Both the position numbers and the translations under genes were made by a program. This document shows, one piece after another, positions 54,338 to 63,427 of a DNA stretch of 64,000 bases (the first letter of the stretch is position 1; every line of letters starts with the position of its first letter). The DNA comes from Bradyrhizobium huanghuaihaiense (GTDB lineage: Bacteria; Pseudomonadota; Alphaproteobacteria; Rhizobiales; Xanthobacteraceae). The notes below the pieces were generated by a model. It was not told where the DNA came from. It saw only the letters and a program-made list of their open reading frames with translations, and made no database searches. The stretch spans positions 208,223 to 272,222 of the forward strand of contig NZ_VLLA01000010.1 in assembly GCF_007830635.1 (NCBI RefSeq), given 5' to 3'.

Positions 54338-54644
54338 GATGACGCGAGCCCTAGATCGAGCAGGCACAAGCCCGCTGCTCGCGAATGCCGTGCCCTTCCG
54401 AAGCGCCGAGCCTAGAGTATAGCCACTGGCTCCCGAGCTGTCACAACTGGCTCCGCCAGCGGGGAGAACCGCGCGACTTTGCGGCCGGAACCTGCGGTAC
54501 AACGGTCGTTTTGCACTTGCCCTGCAGGACGCGGGGATATCGGAAAGCGATCGTTCCACTCACGTCGCGGGCAGGACCCGGCGCACCTCTGCGTCTGTAG
54601 CCGATGCAAGCTAGCACCACCATATTGGCCTATGGGAACCGGCT

Positions 54645-54881
54645 TCAATGCTTGGTGCTCGAATTCCGATAGACTATCGAAACGCAGAACAGCTGTTCGG
54701 TGCTGGAGCGCACTTCCACCGCCAAATCCGGCCGCTTGCTTGGGAAGACGGATTCCTTGGCGATTCCAGTCAAGGTTTGCATTGCTTTGACTTCGGCGGC
54801 TTTCAGATTGGGAAGGGGTAGACCTTCCTGGTCTGCAAAGAAATCGCGACCACTTTGGATGTCAAAGAAATACCGATTCAT
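54645..54881 (-). CDS. DUF6894-type small protein
   Basis: A 78-aa member of the same family as the protein at 49496-49747: MNRYFFDIQSGRDFFADQEG, then AAEVKAMQTLTGIAKE. Function unknown. Confidence 0.78.
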   Translation of the reverse strand: MNRYFFDIQSGRDFFADQEGLPLPNLKAAEVKAMQTLTGIAKESVFPSKRPDLAVEVRSSTEQLFCVSIVYRNSSTKH

Positions 54882-54976
54882 CGAGCGCTCCGGAAAATGA
54901 TCACATATTAGCCCCAGTCGGATTGCTGAAAGACTCGGACATTGATGCGGCCTGTCGTTCTGTCACACGATCAGCC

Positions 54977-55366
54977 TCAACTGTTCGATCTGTCCCGCCG
55001 GACGTTGCGAAATTCTTCGGGGCCTTTCATTAACCTGCCCTTCCGGCTTGCCCTGTCTTCAGATGTCGCATTCGCATCACCCAGCCTGTCAATTGCGTCA
55101 GAGGCCAGCTCCTTTGCGCGGATCCGAGGGCTCTCACGATTCGAATCCGGAGCTTCGCGCATAGGCCGATCACGCAGCCCTTTGAGCGCCGTCTTCACCA
55201 GCAGTTGTATCGCTTCTGACCGGTTGGGCCTCTGCTTCTGGCTGAGCGCCCATGCATCAACCTGGTCGAGAAGCTCGCGCGTCAGCCGAACCGTCCGGCC
55301 TTGCTCAGCTGTCGCCGCTGGTGACTTCTGGAGAACTGCTTTTGACCTGGACATCTCTGACATCAT
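54977..55366 (-). CDS. Ribbon-helix-helix-like DNA-binding protein
   Basis: A 129-aa protein from ATG 55366 (alternative ATGs at 55363 and 55354; no ribosome site seen). The core RTVRLTRELLDQVDAWALSQ, then RPNRSEAIQLLVKTALKGL, has the CopG/Arc ribbon-helix-helix spacing. A long charged C-terminus follows. No toxin-like partner is adjacent, so an antitoxin role is not supported. Confidence 0.7.
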   Translation of the reverse strand: MMSEMSRSKAVLQKSPAATAEQGRTVRLTRELLDQVDAWALSQKQRPNRSEAIQLLVKTALKGLRDRPMREAPDSNRESPRIRAKELASDAIDRLGDANATSEDRASRKGRLMKGPEEFRNVRRDRSNS

Positions 55367-56273
55367 TTGATTGGAGGGTGATAACGGCGATGCCGCTGCA
55401 TGTGAGCCGGAGCCAGTCATCTCCTGCGAGGGCGGGGCATCTGGCCAATTTTTCTGTCCGTGTCGAGCTAATGAACCCGGCCGCTTAGGGTTCCGGTGGA
55501 TCCCTGCCACGACCACCTGCTCATCGCACAGCTCCTTGCGTCGTTCTCAAACACGGCGAGAGAGCGACGGAGTGCGGTCGCCTTCCGGACCATTGCGACG
55601 GCACACCGCACCGATCGATATCATCTCTGCCCGAAAGAGCGTGCGCCTCCCGAGCTGCAATAGCTACAACTTTCTCGGCCTCGCAAGGAGCGGACAGACC
55701 TCGATTTTTTGCTCGGGAACCCCGATTTCACTGGCTGTTCCCTGCTACGAAGCGCAGCGTCGTCCGAACGAGGAGCTGGCCTTGAACGGAAGCGCGTTCA
55801 GCAGCGAAAGCGGATTTGCAGAAGGGCGCCGTATGACGGACGTCACCAAGGAAGGCCTGGATGGTGCCGCCGCGCGGCATCTCTCGGCTGGCTTCAACTT
55901 CCGAGCCTTTACGCCGCACAAGGTCGCGTACGATCTTATCCGTTGGGATGAGGAGTTCAGACACGCCAATTACTCTCACCTCGTCGTAGCCGTGACGCTC
56001 TGGCAAAGCAGTTCGTCTGACTAGCGCAAAGCCAAGAAGGCTCGTCGCGCGGAACGTCATTTACACGGTCAATCTGAAGATATAAGGTTTGGCTAGAGGT
56101 TGGCAGATGCTCACCTTGAAGCTGCCCAGGAAGCAGCGACTTCCGAAGTCGCCGCGCGTCGTCGTAGTAGCAGCTCACGTGCCATCGGAAGGCGCAATCA
56201 TAAAACTGGATTTTACCAACGTGCGTCAGCAGCGCCGGTGCACGTCCTCATGCGCTCACGAAAGGCAACCATC
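55367..56273. other. About 900-bp stretch with uncertain coding content
   Basis: A plus-strand frame at 55833-56024 (MTDVTKEGLDGAAARHLSAG) and an overlapping minus frame at 55728-56060 both look partly protein-like, so at most one is real. Neither has a known family or a convincing start. Otherwise nothing. Confidence 0.35.
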
Positions 56274-56645
56274 ATGAAGCTTCCTGCAATATTACAAGGC
56301 GAGGCGCGGACCCGCTTCCTTCAAGGAATTGCTTTCGGCGCGGTGGCGACCATGGCGATTGGATTTGCCTGGGGCGGTTGGATCACCGGGGAGTCCGCCA
56401 GGGTCATGCGGGTCTCGGCGGAGACCAGTGGCCGGATGTCCGTTCTGGTACCGCTGTGTGTCGCTCAGTTTACAGCCGCGGACGGCGCTCTCGCGAAGTT
56501 CAAGGCGACCGGCCCTTATTCCAGAGAAAACGTCGTCAGCGAATTCGTGAAGAGTGTGGCGTCCACGAGCATGGACTACTCATTCGCCAAGGCTTGCGCC
56601 ACCGGCATCGAGACGGAGATTGCCAAGACGGCGGCCAAGACCTGA
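56274..56645 (+). CDS. 123-aa membrane-anchored hypothetical protein
   Basis: From ATG 56274 (AAAGG site). One membrane helix near residues 17-40 (GIAFGAVATMAIGFAWGGWI) and an outside helical domain with two Cys (VPLCVAQ and KACATG). It resembles conserved Bradyrhizobium hypotheticals. Role unknown. Confidence 0.75.
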   Translation: MKLPAILQGEARTRFLQGIAFGAVATMAIGFAWGGWITGESARVMRVSAETSGRMSVLVPLCVAQFTAADGALAKFKATGPYSRENVVSEFVKSVASTSMDYSFAKACATGIETEIAKTAAKT

Positions 56646-56820
56646 TTCCCATTCGGGAGGACAACAGATAGGGCCAGCCGCCCTCGATCGGGCGATCATC
56701 TTTGACCACACCATGCGGGATGGATTCGGCATTCTGGCGGGAAGCTGTTGGACGATTGGCACCTTGTTCAAATTGCGGCCGGCGCCATAAGCCGCAGTAA
56801 AGTCACTAGTGAGGCCCAAG

Positions 56821-57015
56821 ATGTGGGGTAAAGATAGATCAATGTCGCTTTGGACGCCCGAGAAGCTGGAGGAAAAAGCCAAGGCAGACGCTGAGAACGA
56901 CAACTACAATCCACCACATTCATGGTGGCCTGGCCGATACAGCGTTGGTACCGAAGCCCGCGACAAGTACGACAGAGCTTTTAATCTTCATCACAGCGCC
57001 AAGGACGAGCGCTAG
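56821..57015 (+). CDS. 64-aa hydrophilic protein
   Basis: From ATG 56821 (GAGG site); ATG 56842 and GTG 56809 are alternatives. SLWTPEKLEEKAKADAENDN, then a Trp/Tyr-rich middle (YNPPHSWWPGRYSVG). Soluble, probably partly disordered. Confidence 0.6.
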   Translation: MWGKDRSMSLWTPEKLEEKAKADAENDNYNPPHSWWPGRYSVGTEARDKYDRAFNLHHSAKDER

Positions 57016-57181
57016 GCTGTCCCAATTCGCTTCGTGCGAGATGGTCAAATTTGCTCAGATTCGGTACCGCCATAGGTGTTAACAAAAACCTGTCACCGCG
57101 AGGCCCTAGGCATTTATCGGTGATGAGAACGTCATCAGTCGGTCTCGCCTGCCTGCTCGTCCAATAAACCGGGAGACGGTG

Positions 57182-57352
57182 ATGCAAAATGGGGCCGGAC
57201 CTCTTTCAGAGGCTGAACTGACGATCGTGGAGCGTTATAAGCTCGACGCGCTTGAGGACATGGACGTTCCCGAGATCCTCGATTTTCTTGAAGAAATCGA
57301 GGACGAGATCAGACGACGGGGTGCCCCCGAGGGAGCGACCGATCGAGAGTAG
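57182..57352 (+). CDS. 56-aa acidic helical protein
   Basis: GGGAG ribosome site. MQNGAGPLSEAELTIVERYK, then DVPEILDFLEEIEDEIRRRG: a strongly charged helical protein. No family recognised. Confidence 0.65.
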   Translation: MQNGAGPLSEAELTIVERYKLDALEDMDVPEILDFLEEIEDEIRRRGAPEGATDRE

Positions 57353-57526
57353 CAAAAACAATGACTTACCGGACCGACCAATTTGCCCTTTGTACCAATG
57401 AATTGTGCGACATATCCAATCGTCGATTTACCCAAACGCTCTGACTGGGAGCGGCTTGATGTTCAACGTCGATCTCCGCACGGTGGCAGACCGCGTCCAA
57501 CTCTTGGTGAACGCAAATCAACGGCG

Positions 57527-57772
57527 GTGACCCACGTACCAGTGGCGAAATTTTTCGCACGGGACGCACAAGCCACGTGGCTCATCACTGAAGTCGATCC
57601 AGACGAGCCCGATCGCCTCTTCGGATTGTGCGACCTCGGTCAGGGGTGCCCGGAACTCGGCTACGTCTTATCTTATTCGATCTGTCGCCTGAGGCAGTTC
57701 GTGGGGATCTCAGGGAGTGCGTTTCCTGGTCCGGCGCCGCGTCTGTCCCGCGGCCTTCAAGCTGGCGGGTAA
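57527..57772 (+). pseudogene. DUF2958 gene fragment with frameshift
   Basis: From GTG 57527 the frame reads KFFARDAQATWLITEVDPDE, then FGLCDLGQGCPELGYV, a clear DUF2958 start. Just after it the match moves to the +1 frame (LFDLSPEAVRGDL, compare the family's SLxELEAVRG). DUF2958 genes are typical cargo of plasmids and integrative elements, so this is a decayed mobile-element gene. Confidence 0.75.
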
Positions 57773-58191
57773 CGTCGGCGGCACGTCATCCCGGCGTCCG
57801 TACTCGAACACAATCCCCGGCGGAGACTCGAACCTTCCTTGATGCCGTCGACGTTCACCCCAAGACGCTTGATCTTGTCGTACAAGGTCTGCTTGGGGAG
57901 GCCGAGCAGCGCAGCTGTTGTCTGGACGTCGCCCTGCTTGCGGCGCAATGCATCCTCGATGATCAATCGTTCGATGTTCTCGAGCTGGCGAGGCAACGAG
58001 ACGTCCGCGCCGCCAAGGCCGGATTTGTTGATCGTCTTGCCGTCGAGCACACCCAACACGAAACGGTCGGCGGCATTGCGAAGCTCGCGCACATTTCCCG
58101 GCCATGCATAAGCCAGCAGAACAGACGTCGTCTGCTCGTCAAGGATGGGCGCGTCGCGCTCGAACCGCCTGGCAGCTTCGGAGAACCATGG
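57757..58191 (-). pseudogene. C-terminal fragment of a DctD/NtrC-type sigma-54 activator
   Basis: Reading leftward: FSEAARRFERDAPILDEQTT, then AYAWPGNVRELRNAADRF (end of the AAA+ domain), then a Fis-type helix-turn-helix (QTTAALLGLPKQTLYDKIKR). The receiver and most of the AAA+ domain are missing. Homology stops at about 58191, where an unrelated fragment in the other orientation begins. Confidence 0.85.
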
Positions 58192-58270
58192 CGGCGATCT
58201 GATCCTGGTTCAGGGCCACAGTTCGCCCGGCATCTATGCGCGCGCCTTTCTCGAGGGGCGGCTCAGCGAG
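58187..58270 (+). pseudogene. Short fragment of pyruvate dehydrogenase E1 (aceE)
   Basis: Twenty-eight codons read GGDLILVQGHSSPGIYARAF then LEGRLSE, a nearly unmistakable block of homodimeric pyruvate dehydrogenase E1. The match ends right after and the upstream side is the dctD fragment in the opposite strand. A rearrangement junction. Confidence 0.75.
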
Positions 58271-58858
58271 AAAACACACCGGCGGAGTTATCCGGAATAT
58301 CGGACGGCCGCCGCGATGCGTCGCCGACGCCATTGACACGTTCGTCGCCATGTCGGGAAGGTTTTTCAGAGGCTGCGAGAGCGCCGACGCGATCAGATGT
58401 AGGCGTGCACCGCCTGCTAAGTATTGGCAAAAACCCGCAGGCGCCGTCTTGCACCAGCTTCCGCCGATCTTCCGAACAAACCTGATTCCGAACCCGCGTC
58501 CCGGAGATGGCAGGGTCCTCAACTCGCGCCAGCAGCCTCGGTCCGCTAACTCTTGGGGTACAGCGCAGAAATCGCGGGTTGCCAGGGAAGCAAATCGAGC
58601 CCGACATCCTTGGCGTGTTCCAATTTGATGGGCCCATCTGAAGCGCGGCGTCGCAAGGCAAGGCACTTGCCCCTGACTGCGGTTTGATGGCCCCTCACGC
58701 AGAAACTGCGGTCAAGACAAAGATCGGCACCAAAATGGCCGGCGCTGATTCCGCTCCCTCGTTGTGAGTCGCGCTCCCTAGCCGAAAGCAGCAACCGTGA
58801 CCCGCGTGCTTGATCCGCGTTTGCGTCCATCCTTTGCCGCAGCGGGTAAGGCTTGCAG
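58271..58858. other. Decayed stretch with no intact gene
   Basis: About 590 bp between the aceE fragment and the phasin gene. Several open frames on both strands but none resembles a protein family. Confidence 0.45.
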
Positions 58859-59371
58859 TTATCGTCCCGGCAGAGCCGTGACTTCTCGGGGCGGCTTGAT
58901 CCGCAAGAACGGATATGCCGCCAGTTCTTTCGAATGCCGCGCGAACATATCGACCCGTCTGCTCGTAAACTCCGTAATGACGCCGAAAAATTCAGTTGGT
59001 GACCTGATCGTCGCAAGTCTCAGGCTGAATTCAAAAGCGAATTGCGCGTTGGCCCCGGCTATCTCAAGAAGCTTCGCTTGATACGCCTGCATGTTTGCTG
59101 TCGGTAGAGCAAAGCCTTTCGTTGGATCGCTATCCGTCATTCTCTGGCTGCGGTCACCTACTAAGGCATCCGCCTCAGGCTCAATGATGGGAACCTGGTG
59201 TTTAGGATCATCATGAAGCTCAGGAGGCGGTTCGACCGAGTCTGCCGCAGCAGAGTGAAGTGAATTGTCTTTCGGGCTTCTAACAATGGCCTGCTTGTTC
59301 CGTTGGGCCCGCGCGGCCATTTTCGGGTTGCGGGCGCGCTTTGCCGCTGTCGCCGCTTTGCGTTTGCTCAT
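58859..59371 (-). CDS. Phasin family protein
   Basis: A 170-aa protein from ATG 59371 (GGAG site). A Lys/Arg/Ala-rich start (MSKRKAATAAKRARNPKMAA) precedes the phasin helical domain: MQAYQAKLLEIAGANAQFAF, then RSPTEFFGVITEFTSRRVDM. Phasins coat polyhydroxybutyrate granules. The PHB depolymerase-like gene next to it supports the assignment. Confidence 0.88.
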   Translation of the reverse strand: MSKRKAATAAKRARNPKMAARAQRNKQAIVRSPKDNSLHSAAADSVEPPPELHDDPKHQVPIIEPEADALVGDRSQRMTDSDPTKGFALPTANMQAYQAKLLEIAGANAQFAFEFSLRLATIRSPTEFFGVITEFTSRRVDMFARHSKELAAYPFLRIKPPREVTALPGR

Positions 59372-59520
59372 CTGACGCTCCAAGAAAATGGGGGTGCGAC
59401 CACAACGGTCATTTCCGAAAGGACAACAGGCTCTGTGACGTGGCGTTCCAAGCCCGTGCACTGTTGGTCGAATGAACTAAGATAAATCGCACGTTCTCTG
59501 AGCCGCCCCGAGAAGCCAGA

Positions 59521-60711
59521 CTACCCACCGAGCGAATGCTCGAGGAAGAAGCGCAGCATTTCCCTCGTGGCATCCGGCCCTTGCGGGTCAGTGTAGGACC
59601 CGGCGGGGCTGCCGCCTGACCATGCGTGTCCGGCGCCATCGATGTTCCAGTGTTCGGAAGTCGCCCGACCGGCCCCGTCGATCAGGACGGTGCGAGTATA
59701 GGCATGGCCGTGGGGTACGCGTCCGCGCAGCACCCTCATCGTCGGCCTCGTTGCCCTGGCGGCCTGCTCGATAATCTGATCGCCATTCTTTGGATGCACC
59801 GTTGTGTCGCGATCGCCATGGAAAACGATGGTCGGCACAGAAGTTTTGCCGTCCGCAATTGCCTTGGAGCCGCCTCCCTGCCGCATGGCGACGAACGCGG
59901 AGGGAAGGTCGCTGGCGGCCCCACACGCCAGGCCTGAATGAATGCCGACGGCCGCGTATAGGTCGCTATACGTGGCGCCCATGATGGCAGCGGCGGCCCC
60001 ACCGGCAGAGAGACCCGCGACGTATACGCGCTTCGGATCGATCGGATGGTCGCGCATGATCTGGCGGGTAATGCCGGCGATCATCGAAGGCTCGCCCTCA
60101 CCGCGGCGCTGGTCACCGGTGCGAAACCAGTTCCAGCACTTCGACTGGTTGGCTCCGCTCGGCTGCTCAGGATAGGCCACGAAGCAATTCTGCTCTTCCG
60201 CCAGGAAGTTCATCCGGGTGCCGGCCGCGAAATCGTCGGGCGACTGGGTGCAGCCATGAAGCATGACGATCAGGGGAAGCCGTTGTCCCTGGCAGCGGCT
60301 CGGGATGAACAGCTTGTAGGTCCGGCTTCCCGCGGCGTTACTGAAGGTACCGGCGATAAACCGTGTGCCCTCGGGCACGATGTCCGATGGCGACAGAGGA
60401 GCGCGCGTAATCGGACTTCGCAGGCCAAGCCCGGAAAAATCCCGCATTCCGTCGAGCGGTAAGGAGCGTCTGCGTCCCTGACCAGAGCGGGCCGACGAGG
60501 CCTGCGGAGCTTCTCGCTCCTCGACGACGTCGGCCATGGCGTCGATGGTAAGCGGATCGAGCCGCGAGAGCGGAGCCTGAGAGGCGCTGCGCGACTCCGG
60601 TCTTGGAGCGCGATCGCCCTGGAGCATGCGCTGCAGCAGCGCGGTGGCTTCGACCAGTTGGCCGGCACGCGTGAGGCGGGTTGCTTCGCGGACTATGTCT
60701 TGATTCAGCAT
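59521..60711 (-). CDS. PHB depolymerase-family esterase
   Basis: A 396-aa esterase. After about 120 variable residues the catalytic domain starts (YKLFIPSRCQGQRLPLIVML, oxyanion HGCTQ). Nucleophile GLSAGGAAA, acid in FHGDRDTTVHPKNG and histidine in GAGHAWSGG. No signal peptide, so probably an intracellular enzyme releasing hydroxybutyrate or other esters. Three bases separate it from the regulator gene upstream. Confidence 0.9.
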   Translation of the reverse strand: MLNQDIVREATRLTRAGQLVEATALLQRMLQGDRAPRPESRSASQAPLSRLDPLTIDAMADVVEEREAPQASSARSGQGRRRSLPLDGMRDFSGLGLRSPITRAPLSPSDIVPEGTRFIAGTFSNAAGSRTYKLFIPSRCQGQRLPLIVMLHGCTQSPDDFAAGTRMNFLAEEQNCFVAYPEQPSGANQSKCWNWFRTGDQRRGEGEPSMIAGITRQIMRDHPIDPKRVYVAGLSAGGAAAAIMGATYSDLYAAVGIHSGLACGAASDLPSAFVAMRQGGGSKAIADGKTSVPTIVFHGDRDTTVHPKNGDQIIEQAARATRPTMRVLRGRVPHGHAYTRTVLIDGAGRATSEHWNIDGAGHAWSGGSPAGSYTDPQGPDATREMLRFFLEHSLGG

Positions 60712-60714
60712 CGT

Positions 60715-61134
60715 TCACCTCGTTCTGTCGGCGAGAGCGGCCTTGACCGCGGGAGTGGCGTGTAGGGCCCCCAGCACCGAAACCGACGCGATCGTGGCGC
60801 GCGCCAACTCGGGAGTGACGTCCTGGGCGATGGTGGCTAAGCCCAAAACATTGATCTGCAGCATTTCGCCGGCGCGCCGCGCCGCTTCGAGATCCTCGCG
60901 TGTGTAGTTGCGCAGCCCGAGGTCCAAGTTCTTCCGGGCCGTGGATTGTCTGACGACCTCTACGTGTCGCTCGAGCTGGTTCCGGATTGCTGTCCGGATG
61001 AAATCGGTCCTGTTCGAATAGAACCCTTCCTGCACCATGAGATCGACATGACCGAGGTCGACATAGCCAAGGTTGATCGTGATCTTCTCGGTGTCGGGGG
61101 CCTTGGGTCGCAGCTCGTGTGCATTTCCGGCCAT
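60715..61134 (-). CDS. Ribbon-helix-helix transcriptional regulator
   Basis: A 139-aa protein from ATG 61134. The N-terminal ribbon-helix-helix is KITINLGYVDLGHVDLMVQE, then YSNRTDFIRTAIRNQLERH. A helical C-terminal half follows. It is the first gene of the pair with the PHB depolymerase-like esterase, 3 bp apart, and just downstream of a symmetrical operator, so it probably represses its own operon. Confidence 0.85.
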   Translation of the reverse strand: MAGNAHELRPKAPDTEKITINLGYVDLGHVDLMVQEGFYSNRTDFIRTAIRNQLERHVEVVRQSTARKNLDLGLRNYTREDLEAARRAGEMLQINVLGLATIAQDVTPELARATIASVSVLGALHATPAVKAALADRTR

Positions 61135-61141
61135 AGTGAAA

Positions 61142-61187
61142 CATCCCTGCACCATCCGTCTGGATGGTGTGTGGATGTATCTAGATG
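61142..61187. promoter_or_regulatory. Candidate operator of the RHH regulator
   Basis: A perfect inverted repeat CACCATCC-GTCT-GGATGGTG at 61150-61169, with further GATG half-sites at 61174 and 61184, spaced 10-11 bp, and an ATCC on the left at 61143. It lies 8-55 bases before the regulator's start codon. Evenly spaced half-sites are typical for ribbon-helix-helix dimers binding side by side. Confidence 0.65.
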
Positions 61188-61190
61188 CTC

Positions 61191-61922
61191 CCGGGCGCCT
61201 TTCAAGGGGTGGAGCCATCCAATAAACCAGGAGCTCGCGCAGGCGGACCGTCTCGTGGAGCGTCAGACAAATTCTGGCGAAACTCGCCTCCCCTGTCTTC
61301 GCAAGCCCGATGGCCCAGTTCGTTTAAAAAAACAGAAACAGGTTCGTCGTGCTCCCACGTCGCGGGCAAACCAAAATAGAAAGCACCCTTAACCTTCTGA
61401 GTGACATGCTCAATGTCGCTCACCTTCCGCTTCCCGTGTCGCCGGATGGCCGGCTGCCCGCGTTCGCTGAAGTGACCGGCTTTGATGCTGCATCAGCGTG
61501 GGCCCCGCCTTACGCCAGGGCAACAAGCGTTTCTCGGCGAGCTCGCTGTCCGCTTCGCAGTGGTCAGTGGCCGGCTCAGCTACAGCACAACTTCACAACA
61601 ACGAGCCCCGCGAGATTGAAGTTCTCGAGAGCGCCGCTTTCACCGATTTCCTCGACAAGTCCGAACCGCTCTGGGCCGACCTGTACGGTTGGAGAACCAA
61701 CTAGGCGTCATTCCGGAGCCAAGGGCGGCAAACTCAGGATCACGGCCTCGCCATCGATCACAAACCTCTTTTGCCGGTTCCTCAGCGCGGCCTCAGCAGG
61801 CCATCCAGAGTGCGGATGGTGACCATCTCACCGCAAAAGCAGCGGGCGTTCCCGTCCGGCCGTTGAGTCGGCAACGGCAGAGCCAGCCTGTGCATGCAGT
61901 TCTTCCAGGCGGTCCAGTCGCG
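61191..61922. other. About 730-bp stretch with no convincing gene
   Basis: A minus-strand frame at 61202-61423 (GTG start, KVKGAFYFGLPATWEHDEPV) is the only candidate and is weak. Nothing else seen on either strand. Confidence 0.4.
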
Positions 61923-62165
61923 CTAGCTGCGCCAAGCCTCGTAATCGATCTCGGACCGCGTTGCCAGCCACCTCTGCCATGCCGCCTCGAAGCCGGCGCG
62001 GACCTTGTCGAACGTCTCGTTAATGCCGCCGCGGTGCTTCCTGGGCTCGATCCCTGGAAGCCGCCACCGTGGCTCACGTAGGCAGAGCCGCCCTAGGACG
62101 TGCGGCGCGAGTAGGGGGATAGCAACCAAGTATGGCTTTGGCTGTTCACATGCATGGAAGCGCAT
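61923..62165 (-). CDS. 80-aa hypothetical protein, uncertain
   Basis: The second half, GGINETFDKVRAGFEAAWQR then WLATRSEIDYEAWR, has the helical look of a real small protein family seen in Bradyrhizobium, but the start is unconvincing. It overlaps the divergent gene at 62154 by 12 bases. Possibly a decayed gene. Confidence 0.4.
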   Translation of the reverse strand: MRFHACEQPKPYLVAIPLLAPHVLGRLCLREPRWRLPGIEPRKHRGGINETFDKVRAGFEAAWQRWLATRSEIDYEAWRS

Positions 62166-62390
62166 CTTCTGCAGGTCACTACTGACGATGGCGAGTGCCG
62201 GTTTTGGTTAGCAGCCGGTACGGAAGAAGAGGCCGTTCAGCTCGTCTTGGATGCCATCCCGGAGGGATGGACCGCCAAACTAATCGATCGCGGGGGCACC
62301 GCCCTGGAGCAAGCTGCAGCGCTCGGCCTGACTGTTGGACTCGCGCCAGGAGAAGCCCGCGAGGTAAGCAGAGGAGTCGGGCTTAGCTGA
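62154..62390 (+). CDS. 78-aa conserved hypothetical protein
   Basis: MEAHLLQVTTDDGECRFWLA, then EEEAVQLVLDAIPEGWTAKL: compact alpha/beta protein ending in a charged tail. The pattern is one I associate with rhizobial hypotheticals. Soluble; no ribosome site seen. Confidence 0.65.
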   Translation: MEAHLLQVTTDDGECRFWLAAGTEEEAVQLVLDAIPEGWTAKLIDRGGTALEQAAALGLTVGLAPGEAREVSRGVGLS

Positions 62391-62477
62391 TACGCAGGCG
62401 TTTCTCCGCCGCCGCGATCTGCGAGCGGGGAAACCGGCCAGATGAACTTTGAAGCTTTAGCCCACAAGGAGCGTCAG

Positions 62478-62708
62478 ATGAGCGAACGACGTGAGCTATA
62501 TCGTAGTACCAACGGCGACGCTTGGTTTCTGGGACGCGAGCCGGCCAATGGACATGCTTTCATCATTCATCAGCCAAATGCGCCTTCTGGCGGCCGACTG
62601 ACACACATTGAACTCGGCGATTTCTTGCGAAGTGAGCCGAAAGGACCCGAGCACCAGGCCCTTCTGCGCCTGATAGGTACGCTAGTGAACGTGCCACCGT
62701 ACGCTTAG
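62478..62708 (+). CDS. 76-aa conserved hypothetical protein
   Basis: From ATG 62478 (AAGGAG site; frame open upstream). MSERRELYRSTNGDAWFLGR, then PSGGRLTHIELGDFL and GPEHQALLRLIG. This small family is common in Bradyrhizobium; function unknown. Confidence 0.75.
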   Translation: MSERRELYRSTNGDAWFLGREPANGHAFIIHQPNAPSGGRLTHIELGDFLRSEPKGPEHQALLRLIGTLVNVPPYA

Positions 62709-62740
62709 GGCGTACCAGCAGCGTTAGAGCGGCCTAGCAC

Positions 62741-62952
62741 TCACATATACGGGCTGTTCTCCGAGACCATAAGCAGAGACGGATCGGATATCGGCACACC
62801 TTGCAGGTCAATCGAGGCGTTTGAAAGGATCTGCGTGCAGATACGTGCCATCAAAGTAATTGACGCCAAAGCGCCGATCACCAATCCAACGCTCTCTCCG
62901 CATTCGAATCTTCCTGAGCAGAGTTCGTGGCGGCCAACGCAAGCATTGACTA
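62741..62952 (-). pseudogene. 3' part of a small gene interrupted by IS630
   Basis: A minus-strand frame (LVIGALASITLMARICTQIL, SIDLQGVPISDPSLLMVSEN) runs from the IS left end to a stop at 62741. It continues into the IS only by chance, so its real 5' part should lie right of 63998, outside the window. No family recognised. Confidence 0.45.
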
Positions 62953-63040
62953 GAGCATGTTGTTTTTGACTGGAATCGGGGTTCCCAGAGGGGGCGATTT
63001 CTGATTCAAACTCCATGCTGGGTGGGGGAGGCCAGCATGG

Positions 63041-63427
63041 ATGACGCGTCCCTATTCGGAAGACATCCGTGAACGCGCCTTGGCTCGCGCTGACGCGGGC
63101 GAGACGGTTCGTTCGATCGCAGAGGCGCTACAGATCAGCCCCTCCTGCGTGACGAAGTGGAAGAACCTAAGGCGTGATACCGGAGGCCTGGCGCCCGGCC
63201 AGATCGGCGGCCACAAGAAGCGGGTTCTGTCGGATGCCAACGCCGACTGGCTGCGCAAACGCATTCGCTCGGGGCCATTCACCTTGCGCAAGCTGACGCA
63301 GGAGCTGGCTGCACGGGGGATCAAGACAGACGTGCGGGCGGTGTGGACTTTTGTTCACGCCGAGGGGCTCAGCTTCAAAAAAAACGCTTCTACCAGCCGA
63401 GCAGGATCGCCCAGACGTCGCACGTAA
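63041..63427 (+). CDS. IS630 transposase, first frame (DNA-binding part)
   Basis: 128 aa with helix-turn-helix motifs (RSIAEALQISPSCVTKWKNL, FTLRKLTQELAARGIKTDVR). It meets an A8 run at 63377-63384, after which the homology continues in the second frame. Unshifted reading yields only this DNA-binding protein. Confidence 0.85.
   Translation: MTRPYSEDIRERALARADAGETVRSIAEALQISPSCVTKWKNLRRDTGGLAPGQIGGHKKRVLSDANADWLRKRIRSGPFTLRKLTQELAARGIKTDVRAVWTFVHAEGLSFKKNASTSRAGSPRRRT

Noticed and set aside
54977..55366. Antitoxin of a toxin-antitoxin pair
   Set aside because: The ribbon-helix-helix part is present, but no toxin-like gene is adjacent and the protein is longer than typical antitoxins.
55728..56060. 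Minus-strand frame of 110 aa
   Set aside because: It overlaps an equally plausible plus-strand frame; neither can be supported.
61202..61423. Minus-strand GTG frame of 73 aa
   Set aside because: Some protein-like stretches but poor start context and no recognisable family.
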